Shown: in pieces, positions 18,569 to 27,146 of the stretch
Layout of the letters: each line of letters opens with the position of its first letter
Position numbering within the stretch: the first letter of the stretch is position 1
Source of the DNA: Terriglobia bacterium
GTDB taxonomy: Bacteria; Acidobacteriota; Terriglobia; Terriglobales; SCQP01
Length of the DNA stretch: 42,299 bases
Assembly: GCA_021323595.1 (NCBI GenBank)
Contig: JAJPKR010000022.1
Span: 1-42,299 of the forward strand
Direction: 5' to 3'
Notes under the pieces: generated by a model
Databases searched by the model: none
Seen by the model: only the letters and a program-made list of their open reading frames with translations
Told to the model about the DNA's origin: nothing
Program-made: the position numbers and the translations under genes

Positions 18569-20152
18569 GTGCCGGAGCTGAACCAAGTTGCGATCGTCGT
18601 CAAGCCCGAGGCGGACAATGTCGCGGTGGTGCTGGCCGATCGCCTCGCCGGCGGCATCGAGATTCAAACCGGGCGCCGCAAGATCACGCTGCGCCAGACG
18701 CTGCTCAACGGGCAAAGCTTTGCGCTAGAAACCATCGCCAAGGGTGCGCCGGTGATTTCGCTGGGCGCGCCGTTCGGTTGCGCACGCCGCCGCATCGCCG
18801 CCGGCGAGTCCGTGGATGCCGGCAACGTGGCGGCCGAATTACCGCGGTTAGGCCGGGCCCCGCGCCTCCCGAGCAAGCGGCCGGCACCCCAGAACGCGCC
18901 CATCGGGTTGCCGGCGACGTTTCAGGGGTTCGTTCGGCCCGACGGCCAGGCCGGCGTGCGCAATTACGTCGGAATCGTCACCTCCGGCATGTGCGCCGCG
19001 ACCGAAGTCCGGGAAATCGCCTGGCGCGGCCAGCGCGAAGTCTATTCGCGCGCCAGGTATCCCCATGTGGACGGGGTGGTTCCCATCATCCACGAATCCG
19101 GCTGCGGCATGCCCGACGGCCGCGCGGTGGACCTGCTCAATCGCCTGCTCGCCGCCTGTCTGAATCACCCGAACCTCGGCGCCGCGCTCTATGTGGACCT
19201 CGGCTGCGGCAAGACGTGCATCGAATGCTCCGCGCCGATTCACCGCCAGATGCTGCCTGCGTACAACCAACGGGTGATGAACCTCGGCATCCAGGCGAGC
19301 GGCGGCACGCGCAAAACGATTGCGCGGGGCCTGGAGATGCTGGAGACGGCGCTGGAGCGCGCCAACCGGGCCACCCGTCAGAGCGTTTCCCTGGATCGCC
19401 TGTGTCTCGGCGTGAAGTGCGGCGGCTCGGATCGCTGGTCCGGCATCAGCGCCAATCCCGCGCTCGGCTGGGCGGCGGATCAAATTGTGGCTGCGCGCGG
19501 CAGCGTGCTCATCGGCGAGATTCCCGAACTCCAGGGCGCCGCCCACCGGCAGCTCTTGAGCCGCGCGGCCAGCCGCGAAGTCGCGCGCAAGCTCGAGCAG
19601 GCGCAGCGGCGCTATGAGCGCTATGTCGCGCTGTTCGGCGATGACTTTCGCGAAAACCCTTCTCCCGGCAACATCGCCGGTGGGATTGCAAACGTTTACT
19701 TGAAGTCTTTGGGCGCCCTGGCGAAGGGCGGCGCCACGCCGTTGACGGACGTGCTCGATTACGGTGAGCTGCGCGGGAACCGCCGCGGCCTGATGGTGGT
19801 TTATTCGCCGGGCTACGACCAAATCTCCGTGCCCGCACTGTTCATGGCCGGCGCGCAGATCGTCGCCTTCACGACGGGACGCGGGACCGGAATCGGTTCG
19901 GCCCTCGGGCCCGTGCTCAAGATCGCATCCAATTCGCCGCTGGCTGCGAAAAACGAGGACATCGACGTAGATGCCGGGGTGATCCTGCGGCCCAACGGCG
20001 GCGGCGCCTCGCGCGGCTCGGTCGAGCGCGTCGGCGCGGAAATCCTCGACCGGGTTCTGGCGATTGCGAATGGCACGTTCCTGCCGCGCGCCGAAGCCAG
20101 CGGCCTGCATTACGAGTTCAAAATTTGGGAATCACTCTGGCCGTCGCTGTGA
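18569..20152 (+). CDS. uxaA: Altronate dehydratase (UxaA family)
   Basis: A 527-residue UxaA/GarD-family dehydratase. In this locus it would remove water from D-altronate to give 2-keto-3-deoxy-D-gluconate (KDG). An N-terminal SAF domain (residues 1 to about 90, with VAVVLADRLAGG and LRQTLLNGQSFALETIAKG) precedes the catalytic part. Conserved blocks include GVRNYVGIVTSGMCAA near 131-146, a cysteine-rich GCGKTCIEC near 211-219, CGGSDRWSGISANPALG near 286-302, ENPSPGNIAGGI near 366-377 and FTTGRGTGIG near 433-442. These agree closely with E. coli UxaA. Galactarate dehydratase GarD is a close relative, but the UxaC-KdgK-Eda context favours altronate. The GTG start has AAGGAAG upstream. The gene converges on eda. 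Confidence 0.88.
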   Translation: MPELNQVAIVVKPEADNVAVVLADRLAGGIEIQTGRRKITLRQTLLNGQSFALETIAKGAPVISLGAPFGCARRRIAAGESVDAGNVAAELPRLGRAPRLPSKRPAPQNAPIGLPATFQGFVRPDGQAGVRNYVGIVTSGMCAATEVREIAWRGQREVYSRARYPHVDGVVPIIHESGCGMPDGRAVDLLNRLLAACLNHPNLGAALYVDLGCGKTCIECSAPIHRQMLPAYNQRVMNLGIQASGGTRKTIARGLEMLETALERANRATRQSVSLDRLCLGVKCGGSDRWSGISANPALGWAADQIVAARGSVLIGEIPELQGAAHRQLLSRAASREVARKLEQAQRRYERYVALFGDDFRENPSPGNIAGGIANVYLKSLGALAKGGATPLTDVLDYGELRGNRRGLMVVYSPGYDQISVPALFMAGAQIVAFTTGRGTGIGSALGPVLKIASNSPLAAKNEDIDVDAGVILRPNGGGASRGSVERVGAEILDRVLAIANGTFLPRAEASGLHYEFKIWESLWPSL

Positions 20153-20153
20153 G

Positions 20154-20207
20154 CTAGGGCGCGGGGTTCGAACGCGCTCGGACGATGGGCCTGGGGTTCG
20201 CGCCTAG
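20154..20207. terminator. Inverted repeat between convergent uxaA and eda
   Basis: CTAGGGCGCG (20154-20163) can pair, with one bulge, with CGCGCCTAG (20199-20207). Together they bracket the 51-base gap between the two convergent genes, and the right arm includes the eda stop codon. The interior has direct repeats of GGGGTTCG. There is no T-run, so bidirectional termination is only a possibility. Confidence 0.25.
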
Positions 20208-20878
20208 CGCATGCCGGCTGCCGCTTCCGGCTCGCGCGCGCGCCGCACCGCCGCGAGGAACTGCCGCGCGGATTCGGTGATGGAGGCGGTGTCGTTGCGG
20301 GCCAGAGCGGCCGCCGAGATCAGTTCGCTTCCCACGCCCAAGGCCGCGGCGCCCGCGCGCAAGTAAGCGGGGACGGTTTCCAGGCTGACGCCGCCGGTGG
20401 GGATCATCTCGACCTGGGGCAGCGGCGCCTTGAGCGCTTTCAAATAACTCGGGCCGCCCACCTGGCCGCAAGGGAAAATCTTGACGAAATCGGCGCCGGC
20501 GCGCCAGGCCGCGATGACCTCGGTCGGCGTCAATGCGCCCGGCATCACCACCGCGCCGCTCGGCCCCGCCAGCGCCGTCACCGCGGCGTCAAAGCCGGGA
20601 CTGACCAGAAAGCGGGCGCCCGCCGCCAAGCACCGGCGCGCCGTGGCGGCGTCGAGCACGGTGCCGGCGCCGATCAGCAGCTCTTCTTCCCCGTACCGGC
20701 GGGCCAGGGATTCGATGGCCTCGAACGCTCCCGGCACGGTCATCGTCACTTCCACGACGGTGACGCCGCCGGCCCGCACCGCCTCCGCGGCGCGCACCGC
20801 CAACGCGGCCGATGCAGCGCGAATGACCGGCACGATGCCAATGGCGACGATCCGGGCGCGAATCTCCTCTCGCTGCAT
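20204..20878 (-). CDS. eda: 2-keto-3-deoxy-6-phosphogluconate (KDPG/KHG) aldolase
   Basis: A 224-residue class I aldolase cleaving KDPG to pyruvate and glyceraldehyde-3-phosphate, the last step of the uronate branch of the Entner-Doudoroff pathway. Catalytic features are seen: E43 in VVEVTMTVPG, the GAGTVLD strand near residues 71-77 and the Schiff-base lysine K133 in DFVKIFPC. The ATG at 20878 is chosen. A TTG seven codons further up would overlap kdgK and adds only a Gly-rich stretch. The kdgK stop lies 10 bases upstream, so this is the last gene of the minus-strand galacturonate unit. Confidence 0.93.
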   Translation of the reverse strand: MQREEIRARIVAIGIVPVIRAASAALAVRAAEAVRAGGVTVVEVTMTVPGAFEAIESLARRYGEEELLIGAGTVLDAATARRCLAAGARFLVSPGFDAAVTALAGPSGAVVMPGALTPTEVIAAWRAGADFVKIFPCGQVGGPSYLKALKAPLPQVEMIPTGGVSLETVPAYLRAGAAALGVGSELISAAALARNDTASITESARQFLAAVRRAREPEAAAGMR

Positions 20879-20888
20879 GCCGCCGCCG

Positions 20889-21983
20889 CTAGCGCGCAAT
20901 GCGCGCGCCCACTCCTTTCATGAGATTGAGGACCTCGGGCAGCGTCGCCATCGAGGTATCGCCCGGCGTCGTCATGGCGAGCGCGCCGTGCGCGGCGCCG
21001 CACTCGACCGCGCATTGCGGCTCGCGGCCGGTCAGGAGGCCGTAGATCAAGCCCGAGGCGAAGGAGTCGCCGCCGCCGACGCGGTCGAGGATTTCGAGGC
21101 CCGGGCGCTCGGACGCCCGATAGCACTTCCCTTCCATATACAGCACCGCGCCCCAGTCATTGCGAGACGCCGTCACCGCCCGCCGCAGGGTAGCGGCCGC
21201 TGCTCGCACAGGGAATCGTTTGGCGACCGTCTCCAACATGCGCTCGAAGCCATCGGCATCGAATCGGGTCAGGTGTTCATCGGCGCCGGGCACGCTGAAC
21301 CCCAAGGCGGCCGTGTAGTCTTCTTCGTTGCCCACCAGCACGTCCACGAGCGGGACGAGTTCGCCATTGACCTCTTGCGCGCGCTTCTGGCCGCCCTGGG
21401 CGCGCCACAGCGATTCGCGATAGTTCAGGTCGTAGGAGACTATGGCGCCGTGGCGGCGCGCGGCTCGCATCGCCGCCGCGGCCACGGCAGGCGTGGAGTC
21501 GGACAGCGCGCAGAATATGCCACCCGTGTGGAACCAGCGCGCGCCCCAGCGACCGAAAATTTCTTCCCAATCGAAATCGCCGGGCCGCAGTTGCGAAACC
21601 GCGGTATGCCCGCGGTCGGAGCAGCCCAGCGGGGCGCGAACGCCGAAGCCCCGCTCCGTGAAGTTCAGGCCATTGCGCGCCGCGCGGCCGACGCCGTCAT
21701 AGGGCACCCATTTGACCAACGATTGATCCACGCCGCCCTGCAAAATCAGATCTTCCAGCAAACGGCCGACCGGGTTGTCGGCAAAGGCCGTGATGAGTCC
21801 GGCGCGCAGGCCGAAGCAACGGCGCAATCCTCGCGCCACGTTGTATTCGCCGCCCCCTTCGCAGACTGCGAAGCTGCGCGCGGTCGCCACCCGCCGCTCG
21901 CCGGGGTCCAGGCGCAGCATGACTTCACCCAACGCTAGAATGTCCCAGCGGCAACTTTCAGAAGACCGGAAACTTAGCGGCAT
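20889..21983 (-). CDS. kdgK: 2-keto-3-deoxygluconate kinase (PfkB family sugar kinase)
   Basis: A 364-residue ribokinase/PfkB-family kinase, assigned as KDG kinase (KDG + ATP to KDPG) from family and context. The N-terminal ALGEVMLRLDPGERR segment and the EGGGEYNVARGL substrate motif (about residues 42-53) are followed by the C-terminal signature DRVGGGDSFASG with catalytic base D306. Length is slightly above the usual 310-345. A GTG at 21986 directly precedes the ATG at 21983 and either could start translation; GAGGG inside the end of the transporter gene serves both. It adjoins the transporter stop codon, so translation is probably coupled. Confidence 0.88.
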   Translation of the reverse strand: MPLSFRSSESCRWDILALGEVMLRLDPGERRVATARSFAVCEGGGEYNVARGLRRCFGLRAGLITAFADNPVGRLLEDLILQGGVDQSLVKWVPYDGVGRAARNGLNFTERGFGVRAPLGCSDRGHTAVSQLRPGDFDWEEIFGRWGARWFHTGGIFCALSDSTPAVAAAAMRAARRHGAIVSYDLNYRESLWRAQGGQKRAQEVNGELVPLVDVLVGNEEDYTAALGFSVPGADEHLTRFDADGFERMLETVAKRFPVRAAAATLRRAVTASRNDWGAVLYMEGKCYRASERPGLEILDRVGGGDSFASGLIYGLLTGREPQCAVECGAAHGALAMTTPGDTSMATLPEVLNLMKGVGARIAR

Positions 21984-21986
21984 CAC

Positions 21987-23321
21987 TCAAACACCCTCGA
22001 CTGCCAGCTGCGCCGGCGTCAAACGCGGCACGATGAGGTGAATCAGGAGCAGGGCGGCCAAATAGGCGCTGGCGGCCAGCGTGAAGACGGGAGCGTAGCT
22101 GTGCGTCGTGTGCAGCAAGAAGCCCACGAAGACGGCGATCAGCGCGCCGCCCACGGCGCCAAAGAACTGGCCGATGCCGACCACCGAAGCCACGGCCGGC
22201 TTGGGGAACATGTCGGAGGCCAGCGTGAATAGATTCGCGGACCAGCCTTGATGCGCCGCCGTCGCCAGGCTGATCAGGCCCACCGCGCCCCACAAGCTGC
22301 GCACGCCCGCAGTCAACACAATGGGGACGACCGCCAAAGCACAGATCAGCATCGCCACTTGCCGGGCGCGGTGCCGCGGCCAGCCCGCCTTCATGAAGCG
22401 CGCCGGCAGCCAGCCGCCCACCACGCTGCCGACCGTGGCGGCGTTATAGATCACGACTACCGGCAGCCCGAGCTTGGCGACGGAAAGCGCCGGCAGATGA
22501 AATTTTGAAGTGAGGAACGGCGGCAACCAGAAGAGGAAGAACCACCAGATCGGATCGGTCATGAACTTGCCGAGAACGAACGCCCAGGTCTGGCGATGCG
22601 GCATCAACTTCCGCCACGTGACCTTCGCCGCCGGCACCGGCGGGTCGCTCTCGATATAAGCTAATTCCGCCCTTGACAGGCCCTTCTTCTCGCGCGGCGG
22701 CCGGTAAATCGCAAGCCAGCAGATCACCCAAACCGCGCTAAAGACGCCAGTCAGCAAGAAGCCGAACTGCCAGCCTAAGCGGGCCGCGACGGCCAGCACC
22801 ACCAGCGGCCCGATGGTTGCGCCCACGTTGGTTCCGGAATTGAAGATGCCGGTGGCCAGCGCCCGCTCCTTGTTCGGGAACCACTCCGCTACCACCTTAA
22901 TGGCGGCGGGAAAGTTGCCGGCCTCGCCGATGCCCAGGAAGAACCTCGCGACGCCGAACTCCGCCGCCGTTCGCGCCAACGCGTGTCCCATGGCCGAAAG
23001 CGACCAAATGGCGATGGAGGCGGCATAACCGAGGCGGGCGCCGATCCGGTCAATGAACCATCCCATGCCGATCGCGCCCAAGGCATAGGCAATTTGGAAA
23101 GCGCTGACGATATAGCCGTACTGGAGATCGGTCCAGCCGATCGTGTGCTGCAGCGTGGGCTCGAGCAAGCCCAGCACCTGCCGATCCACGTAGTTGATCG
23201 TGGTGGCGAAGAAAAGCAGGGCGCAGATGCCCCAGCGGTAAGCACCGCCGGCGCCGATTTCCCGGCCGGGCGGCGGCGGCACGCCGGCTGCGGCCGGGCG
23301 GGCGGCTGAGGGAAGGTCCAT
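21987..23321 (-). CDS. exuT: Hexuronate-type MFS transporter (ACS family, ExuT-like)
   Basis: A 444-residue major facilitator with about 12 transmembrane helices. The N-terminal NYVDRQVLGLLEPTLQ motif (about residues 43-58) and the GWFIDRIGARLGY loop 2-3 signature are typical of the anion:cation symporter family that includes ExuT. GIGEAGNFPAAIKVVAEWFP follows near residues 131-150. It would import galacturonate or glucuronate across the inner membrane with protons. It sits between the SDR gene (34 bp upstream) and kdgK (adjacent), inside the uronate unit. Substrate is inferred from neighbours. Confidence 0.87.
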   Translation of the reverse strand: MDLPSAARPAAAGVPPPPGREIGAGGAYRWGICALLFFATTINYVDRQVLGLLEPTLQHTIGWTDLQYGYIVSAFQIAYALGAIGMGWFIDRIGARLGYAASIAIWSLSAMGHALARTAAEFGVARFFLGIGEAGNFPAAIKVVAEWFPNKERALATGIFNSGTNVGATIGPLVVLAVAARLGWQFGFLLTGVFSAVWVICWLAIYRPPREKKGLSRAELAYIESDPPVPAAKVTWRKLMPHRQTWAFVLGKFMTDPIWWFFLFWLPPFLTSKFHLPALSVAKLGLPVVVIYNAATVGSVVGGWLPARFMKAGWPRHRARQVAMLICALAVVPIVLTAGVRSLWGAVGLISLATAAHQGWSANLFTLASDMFPKPAVASVVGIGQFFGAVGGALIAVFVGFLLHTTHSYAPVFTLAASAYLAALLLIHLIVPRLTPAQLAVEGV

Positions 23322-23355
23322 AGGCGTCCGTTCTACCGCGGATTGAGGGCGACGA

Positions 23356-24126
23356 TCATTGATTCACGCCGCTGGCCAAGAACCCGCCATCCACGGCCAA
23401 GACGTGTCCGGTCACGAAGCTGGCGGAGTCCGATGCTAAGAATACCGCCGCGCCCACCAATTCCTCCAAATTTCCGAACCTGCGCATGGGCGTGCGCAGC
23501 AGAAACTCCTGGCCGCGCGGGCCGTCGAGCAGGCGGGCGTTCAAGTCCGTGCGAAACACTCCCGGCGCGATGGCGTTGACGCAGACGCCGCGCGGCGCCC
23601 ATTCGATCGCCAGCGAACGCGTCAGCGACGCCACCGCCGCTTTGCTCGCGGCATAGGCGGCGACCTCGAACAAGGCGACGAAGGAGGAGAGCGAAGCGAT
23701 ATTGATGATGCGGCCATACCCGCGCTCCAGCATGGAGGCGCCGAAGACCTGGCAGCCGCGGAGGGTGCCGTTCAGGTTGGTTTCGAGGATATCGCGCCAG
23801 TCACGCTCGGGAAAATCCAGCGTCGGGCCGCGCTGCGTGCGGCCGGCACAGTTGACCAGGATATCGATCCGGCCGAAGCGCTCGAGCACGGCTTGGCGCA
23901 GCGCCAGCAGGCTGTCACGACTGGTGACGTCACAGGTCTGCTCCAGCGATTGCTTGCCCAAGTCCCGCACCGCTTGCGCCGCCGCTTGCACCAGATTCGC
24001 GCGGCGGCCGCTGGGAACGACGTCGGCGCCCGCCTGCGCCAGACCGCGAGCGAGCGCGAAGCCGATGCCCGAGGTGCCGCCGAGGACGACCGCTGTCTTT
24101 CCGGTTAGATCCAGCAATGTGCTCAT
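23356..24126 (-). CDS. SDR-family oxidoreductase, candidate tagaturonate reductase
   Basis: A 256-residue classical short-chain dehydrogenase. The nucleotide site is GGTSGIG at residues 16-22, with NCAG near 92-95, the catalytic serine near 145 and Y158-x3-K162. The C-terminus has the usual VTGHVLAVDGGF. Sequence type resembles gluconate 5-dehydrogenase / KduD-like SDRs. Between UxaC and UxaA the pathway needs a reductase converting tagaturonate to altronate, and no UxaB or UxuB (long-chain mannitol dehydrogenase family) is present in the window. This gene, placed between uxaC and the transporter, is therefore the best candidate; that role is inferred. KduD or another sugar-acid dehydrogenase role is the alternative. 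Confidence 0.85.
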   Translation of the reverse strand: MSTLLDLTGKTAVVLGGTSGIGFALARGLAQAGADVVPSGRRANLVQAAAQAVRDLGKQSLEQTCDVTSRDSLLALRQAVLERFGRIDILVNCAGRTQRGPTLDFPERDWRDILETNLNGTLRGCQVFGASMLERGYGRIINIASLSSFVALFEVAAYAASKAAVASLTRSLAIEWAPRGVCVNAIAPGVFRTDLNARLLDGPRGQEFLLRTPMRRFGNLEELVGAAVFLASDSASFVTGHVLAVDGGFLASGVNQ

Positions 24127-24134
24127 CTTTCGTT

Positions 24135-24167
24135 ACCGGCTGCCGGGCAGGCCACCGGCTGCCGGGC
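24135..24167. repeat. Short direct repeat between uxaC and the SDR gene
   Basis: A 14-base unit, ACCGGCTGCCGGGC, occurs at 24135-24148 and again at 24154-24167 in the 73-base gap inside the uronate unit. Each copy contains a small CCGGCNGCCGG palindrome. It could form an intercistronic mRNA structure. Function unknown. Confidence 0.4.
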
Positions 24168-24199
24168 GCGGCGGGGGAGCCGGCAACGGCCGCGCCATG

Positions 24200-25639
24200 C
24201 TAGGCGCTGGCCCGCCGCGAGGGCGCGGCCTCCGACGCCAGTGGAAAGCCAAAATAGCGCGCGGCGTTTTCGTAGCATAGGGCGCGGATCATGGGCCCGA
24301 CGAGGTTTTCCTCGTTGGGCAGGTCGCCAGACTCGATTTCGCCGCCGATCAAGTTGCACAGAATGCGGCGAAAGTATTCGTGGCGGGGATAGGACATGAA
24401 GGAACGGGAGTCCGTCGCCATGCCCACGAATCGAGAGAGCAGCCCGCAATTGGAGAGCGCGTTCAACTGCCACTCCATCCCTTCCTTCTGGTCCAGGAAC
24501 CACCAGGCGCTGCCCAACTGCAACTTGCCCGGCTGCTCGCCGCCCTGGAAGTTGCCGAGCAGCGCAGCGAACGCGTAATTGTCGGCGGGGTTGAGGTTAT
24601 AGAAGATCAGCTTGGGCAGACGGTTCTCGCACTCCAGCGCGTCGCAGTAGGAATTCAATGCGACGATATGCGGCCAATCGCCAATGGAGTCGAAGCCGGT
24701 ATTCGGCCCCAGCGCGCGATGCATGCGCGCGTTGCCGTTGCGCAGCGCCCCCAGGTGCAACTGCTGCACCCAGCCCTTTTCGGCGTTCAGGCGGCCAAAA
24801 AAAAGCATGAGGAAAGCAGCGAACCCCACTGCCTCGCCCGCATCGAGCGCCTGGCCGCCGCGCAGCTTGAGGAAGAGGCTTTCCGCCTGGGTCGCGCCGA
24901 TGGGAGGCCAGGGACAAGCATCCAGGCCGTGGTCGGACGCGCGGCAGCCCAACTCGTGGAAGGCGTTATGGCGGCGCTCCAGGGCCTCGAGGAAGTCGGA
25001 CAAGCGGCGTATCTCGAGGCCGGCTTGCGCCGCCAGACGGCCGGTCCAGGCGTTGAAGGCCGCCGCGTCGTGGGTCTGGAGCGCCGCATCGGGCCGGAAG
25101 GTGGGGAAGACCTTGGTCGCCAGCGCCGACTGGCGCAGCTTGACGTGGTGCTCGAGGGAATCGGCGGGATCGTCGGTCGTCGCCAGCGCGCGCACGGAAA
25201 AGGCGCGCAGAATGCCCCACGCGGAAAAATCCTCGGAGCGCAGTCTATCGTTGGCGCGCCGCCAGATCGCGGGCGCGCTCGCGGCGTCCAGCAAATCCTT
25301 GACGTCGAAATAGCGGCGCAGCTCGAGATGCGTCCAGTGATAGAGCGGATTGCGCAGCAACTGCGGCACGGTGCGCGCCCACGCCAGGAACTTCTCGTAG
25401 GGCTCGGCGTCGCCGGTGCAGTAGCGCTCGTCAACGCCGTTGGCCCGCATGGCCCGCCACTTGTAGTGATCGCCATCCAGCCAGATCTCGGTGAGGTTGC
25501 GGAAGCGCCGGTCGGCGGCGATCTCGGCGACCGGCAAGTGGCAGTGAAAATCCAAGATCGGCTGATTCGCGGCGTAGGCTTCGTAAAGGCGCCGGGCGGC
25601 GCGGTTGTGCAGCAAAAAGGCGTGGTCAAGAAAGGCCAT
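24200..25639 (-). CDS. uxaC: Glucuronate/galacturonate isomerase
   Basis: A 479-residue uronate isomerase of the amidohydrolase-like superfamily, converting D-galacturonate to tagaturonate (and glucuronate to fructuronate). It is collinear with E. coli UxaC: the metal-binding DFHCHLP motif near residues 30-36, GDHYKWRAMRANGV near 56-69, NPLYHWTHLELRR near 94-106, GWVQQLHLGALRN near 286-298, and FVGMATDSRSFMSYPRHEYFRRILC near 400-424 carrying the conserved Asp. The ATG at 25639 matches the family N-terminus; an extension further upstream is possible but would overlap the GH28 gene. It follows that gene by 10 bp in the same unit. Confidence 0.95.
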   Translation of the reverse strand: MAFLDHAFLLHNRAARRLYEAYAANQPILDFHCHLPVAEIAADRRFRNLTEIWLDGDHYKWRAMRANGVDERYCTGDAEPYEKFLAWARTVPQLLRNPLYHWTHLELRRYFDVKDLLDAASAPAIWRRANDRLRSEDFSAWGILRAFSVRALATTDDPADSLEHHVKLRQSALATKVFPTFRPDAALQTHDAAAFNAWTGRLAAQAGLEIRRLSDFLEALERRHNAFHELGCRASDHGLDACPWPPIGATQAESLFLKLRGGQALDAGEAVGFAAFLMLFFGRLNAEKGWVQQLHLGALRNGNARMHRALGPNTGFDSIGDWPHIVALNSYCDALECENRLPKLIFYNLNPADNYAFAALLGNFQGGEQPGKLQLGSAWWFLDQKEGMEWQLNALSNCGLLSRFVGMATDSRSFMSYPRHEYFRRILCNLIGGEIESGDLPNEENLVGPMIRALCYENAARYFGFPLASEAAPSRRASA

Positions 25640-25649
25640 CGGCGAATGA

Positions 25650-27140
25650 TTATCCTCGCACGGCGGCCGGCGCCGCACCCGCGGCGGCGGCCGGCCGGCC
25701 GTTGATCATGACGTCTCGCAACGTTAAACCCCGCACATCGCGAATGATATCGGGTTCGGCGGCATGGTCGAACCGGCAGCGCACGAGAGCCACATCTTCG
25801 ATCGGCGCGCGCGGCAAGCCGCGCAGCTCGAGCGCGCGCCGGCAGGCTTCGACCCGCATGCCTTCGACGCGCACGTGGCGGCACACGGGCGTGTAGGGTC
25901 CCGCGGCGCCCTCCTCGTACAAGAAATCGATCGTCACCGCCGCTTGCGCGGTCCGGGAAACCGCCAGGGCGCGCGCTTGCACGTTTTCGATCCGGCCGCC
26001 GCGCATGGCGTTGTTCTTCACCCGCAGCGCCGTCATCACCGCCGGCCCAATCCGGCATTGCTCTACGAAGATGGCGCGGGCGTCGCCGCTGATTTCGCTG
26101 CCGATGGTGACCGCGCCATGGCCGCGCTCCATGCGGCAACGGCGGATCAGGTGGTCGCGCGCGGGCACATGCAGGCGGCGGCCGTCGGCGTTGCGGCCGC
26201 TCTTGACCGCGACGCAATCGTCGCCGGTGGCGAAACGGCAGTCCTCGATCAGCACGCCGCCGCAGGACTCGGGATCGCAGCCATCGGTATTGGGCCCGTC
26301 GCTCGCGACATCCAGCCCGCGGACGATGACATTGCGGCAGAGCACCGGGTGCACGTGATACATCGGCGAGCGGCGCAGGCGCACTCCCTCGATGAGCACG
26401 TTCTCGCAGCGGTACGGCTGGATGAACTGCGGGCGCAGATAGTGGCCCGGGCCAAAAACCCGCCGCGCGACCGGCACGCCCTGTTCCGCCATTTGCCCGA
26501 GGCGGATGCGATCGGCGAACTGCGTGCGCGGCGGATAGGAGGCGGCGGGCCCGGCGGGAGCGCGCTCCATGCCATGGGCCGCGCCGGGCCGCCGGCCGGC
26601 CCAATTCCACCAATGCTGCCAGTCCGCGCCGCCGTCGAGCGTTCCCTGCCCGGTGATCGCGATGTTGCTCGCTCCATAGGCGCGCACGAGCGGCGAATAG
26701 TTCATCAACTCGATGCCCTCGTAGCGGGTCAGCACGAGCGGATAGCGGCTGGGATCGGGCGCAAAGCGGAGGGTGGCGCCGGCCGCGAGATGCAATTCCA
26801 CATTCGACAGCAGCACGACGGGTCCAGTCTGGAACTCGCCCGGCGGCACCAGCACCCGCCCGCCGCCGGCACGATGGCAAGCGGCGATGGCGGCCGCAAT
26901 CGCCGCGCTCGCGTCGCTAGCCCCGCTGGCGCGGGCGCCGAAGCGCGTGATGACGAACTCCCGGCGGGGAAAGCGCGGCGGCTTCAGGGAATCGGCCCAG
27001 GCCGCGAGGCGTTCCCAATCCGTTCCGACGGAGGCCAGGCTGAATCCCGGGCGGCCCGCCCAGGCCCGCGTCGCGCCGCAGGCCGCGAGCGCGGCCGCGC
27101 CGCCGAGAAAGCGCCTGCGGTTCGCCTCCGTCGCCGGCAC
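25650..27140 (-). CDS. GH28 polygalacturonase-type glycoside hydrolase
   Basis: A 496-residue exported right-handed beta-helix enzyme that should hydrolyse alpha-1,4-galacturonosyl bonds in pectin. The N-terminus has a Tat-like signal (NRRRFLGGAAALAAC, residues 8-22). All GH28 active-site motifs are present: N283-T-D285 (NTDGCD), D307-D308 (GDDCVAVKSG), H341 (GHGAVTIGS) and R373-x-K375. These give the three catalytic aspartates and the conserved histidine. The start is GTG at 27140, only 6 bases after the stop of the preceding GH28-like gene. An exo-acting mode is common for such bacterial enzymes, but I cannot settle it here. Confidence 0.9.
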   Translation of the reverse strand: MPATEANRRRFLGGAAALAACGATRAWAGRPGFSLASVGTDWERLAAWADSLKPPRFPRREFVITRFGARASGASDASAAIAAAIAACHRAGGGRVLVPPGEFQTGPVVLLSNVELHLAAGATLRFAPDPSRYPLVLTRYEGIELMNYSPLVRAYGASNIAITGQGTLDGGADWQHWWNWAGRRPGAAHGMERAPAGPAASYPPRTQFADRIRLGQMAEQGVPVARRVFGPGHYLRPQFIQPYRCENVLIEGVRLRRSPMYHVHPVLCRNVIVRGLDVASDGPNTDGCDPESCGGVLIEDCRFATGDDCVAVKSGRNADGRRLHVPARDHLIRRCRMERGHGAVTIGSEISGDARAIFVEQCRIGPAVMTALRVKNNAMRGGRIENVQARALAVSRTAQAAVTIDFLYEEGAAGPYTPVCRHVRVEGMRVEACRRALELRGLPRAPIEDVALVRCRFDHAAEPDIIRDVRGLTLRDVMINGRPAAAAGAAPAAVRG

Positions 27141-27146
27141 GCGCGC

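Noticed and set aside
20161-20178. tRNA T-arm-like GGGTTCGAAC between uxaA and eda
   Set aside because: No acceptor stem, D-arm or anticodon arm can be drawn around it in the 51-base gap.
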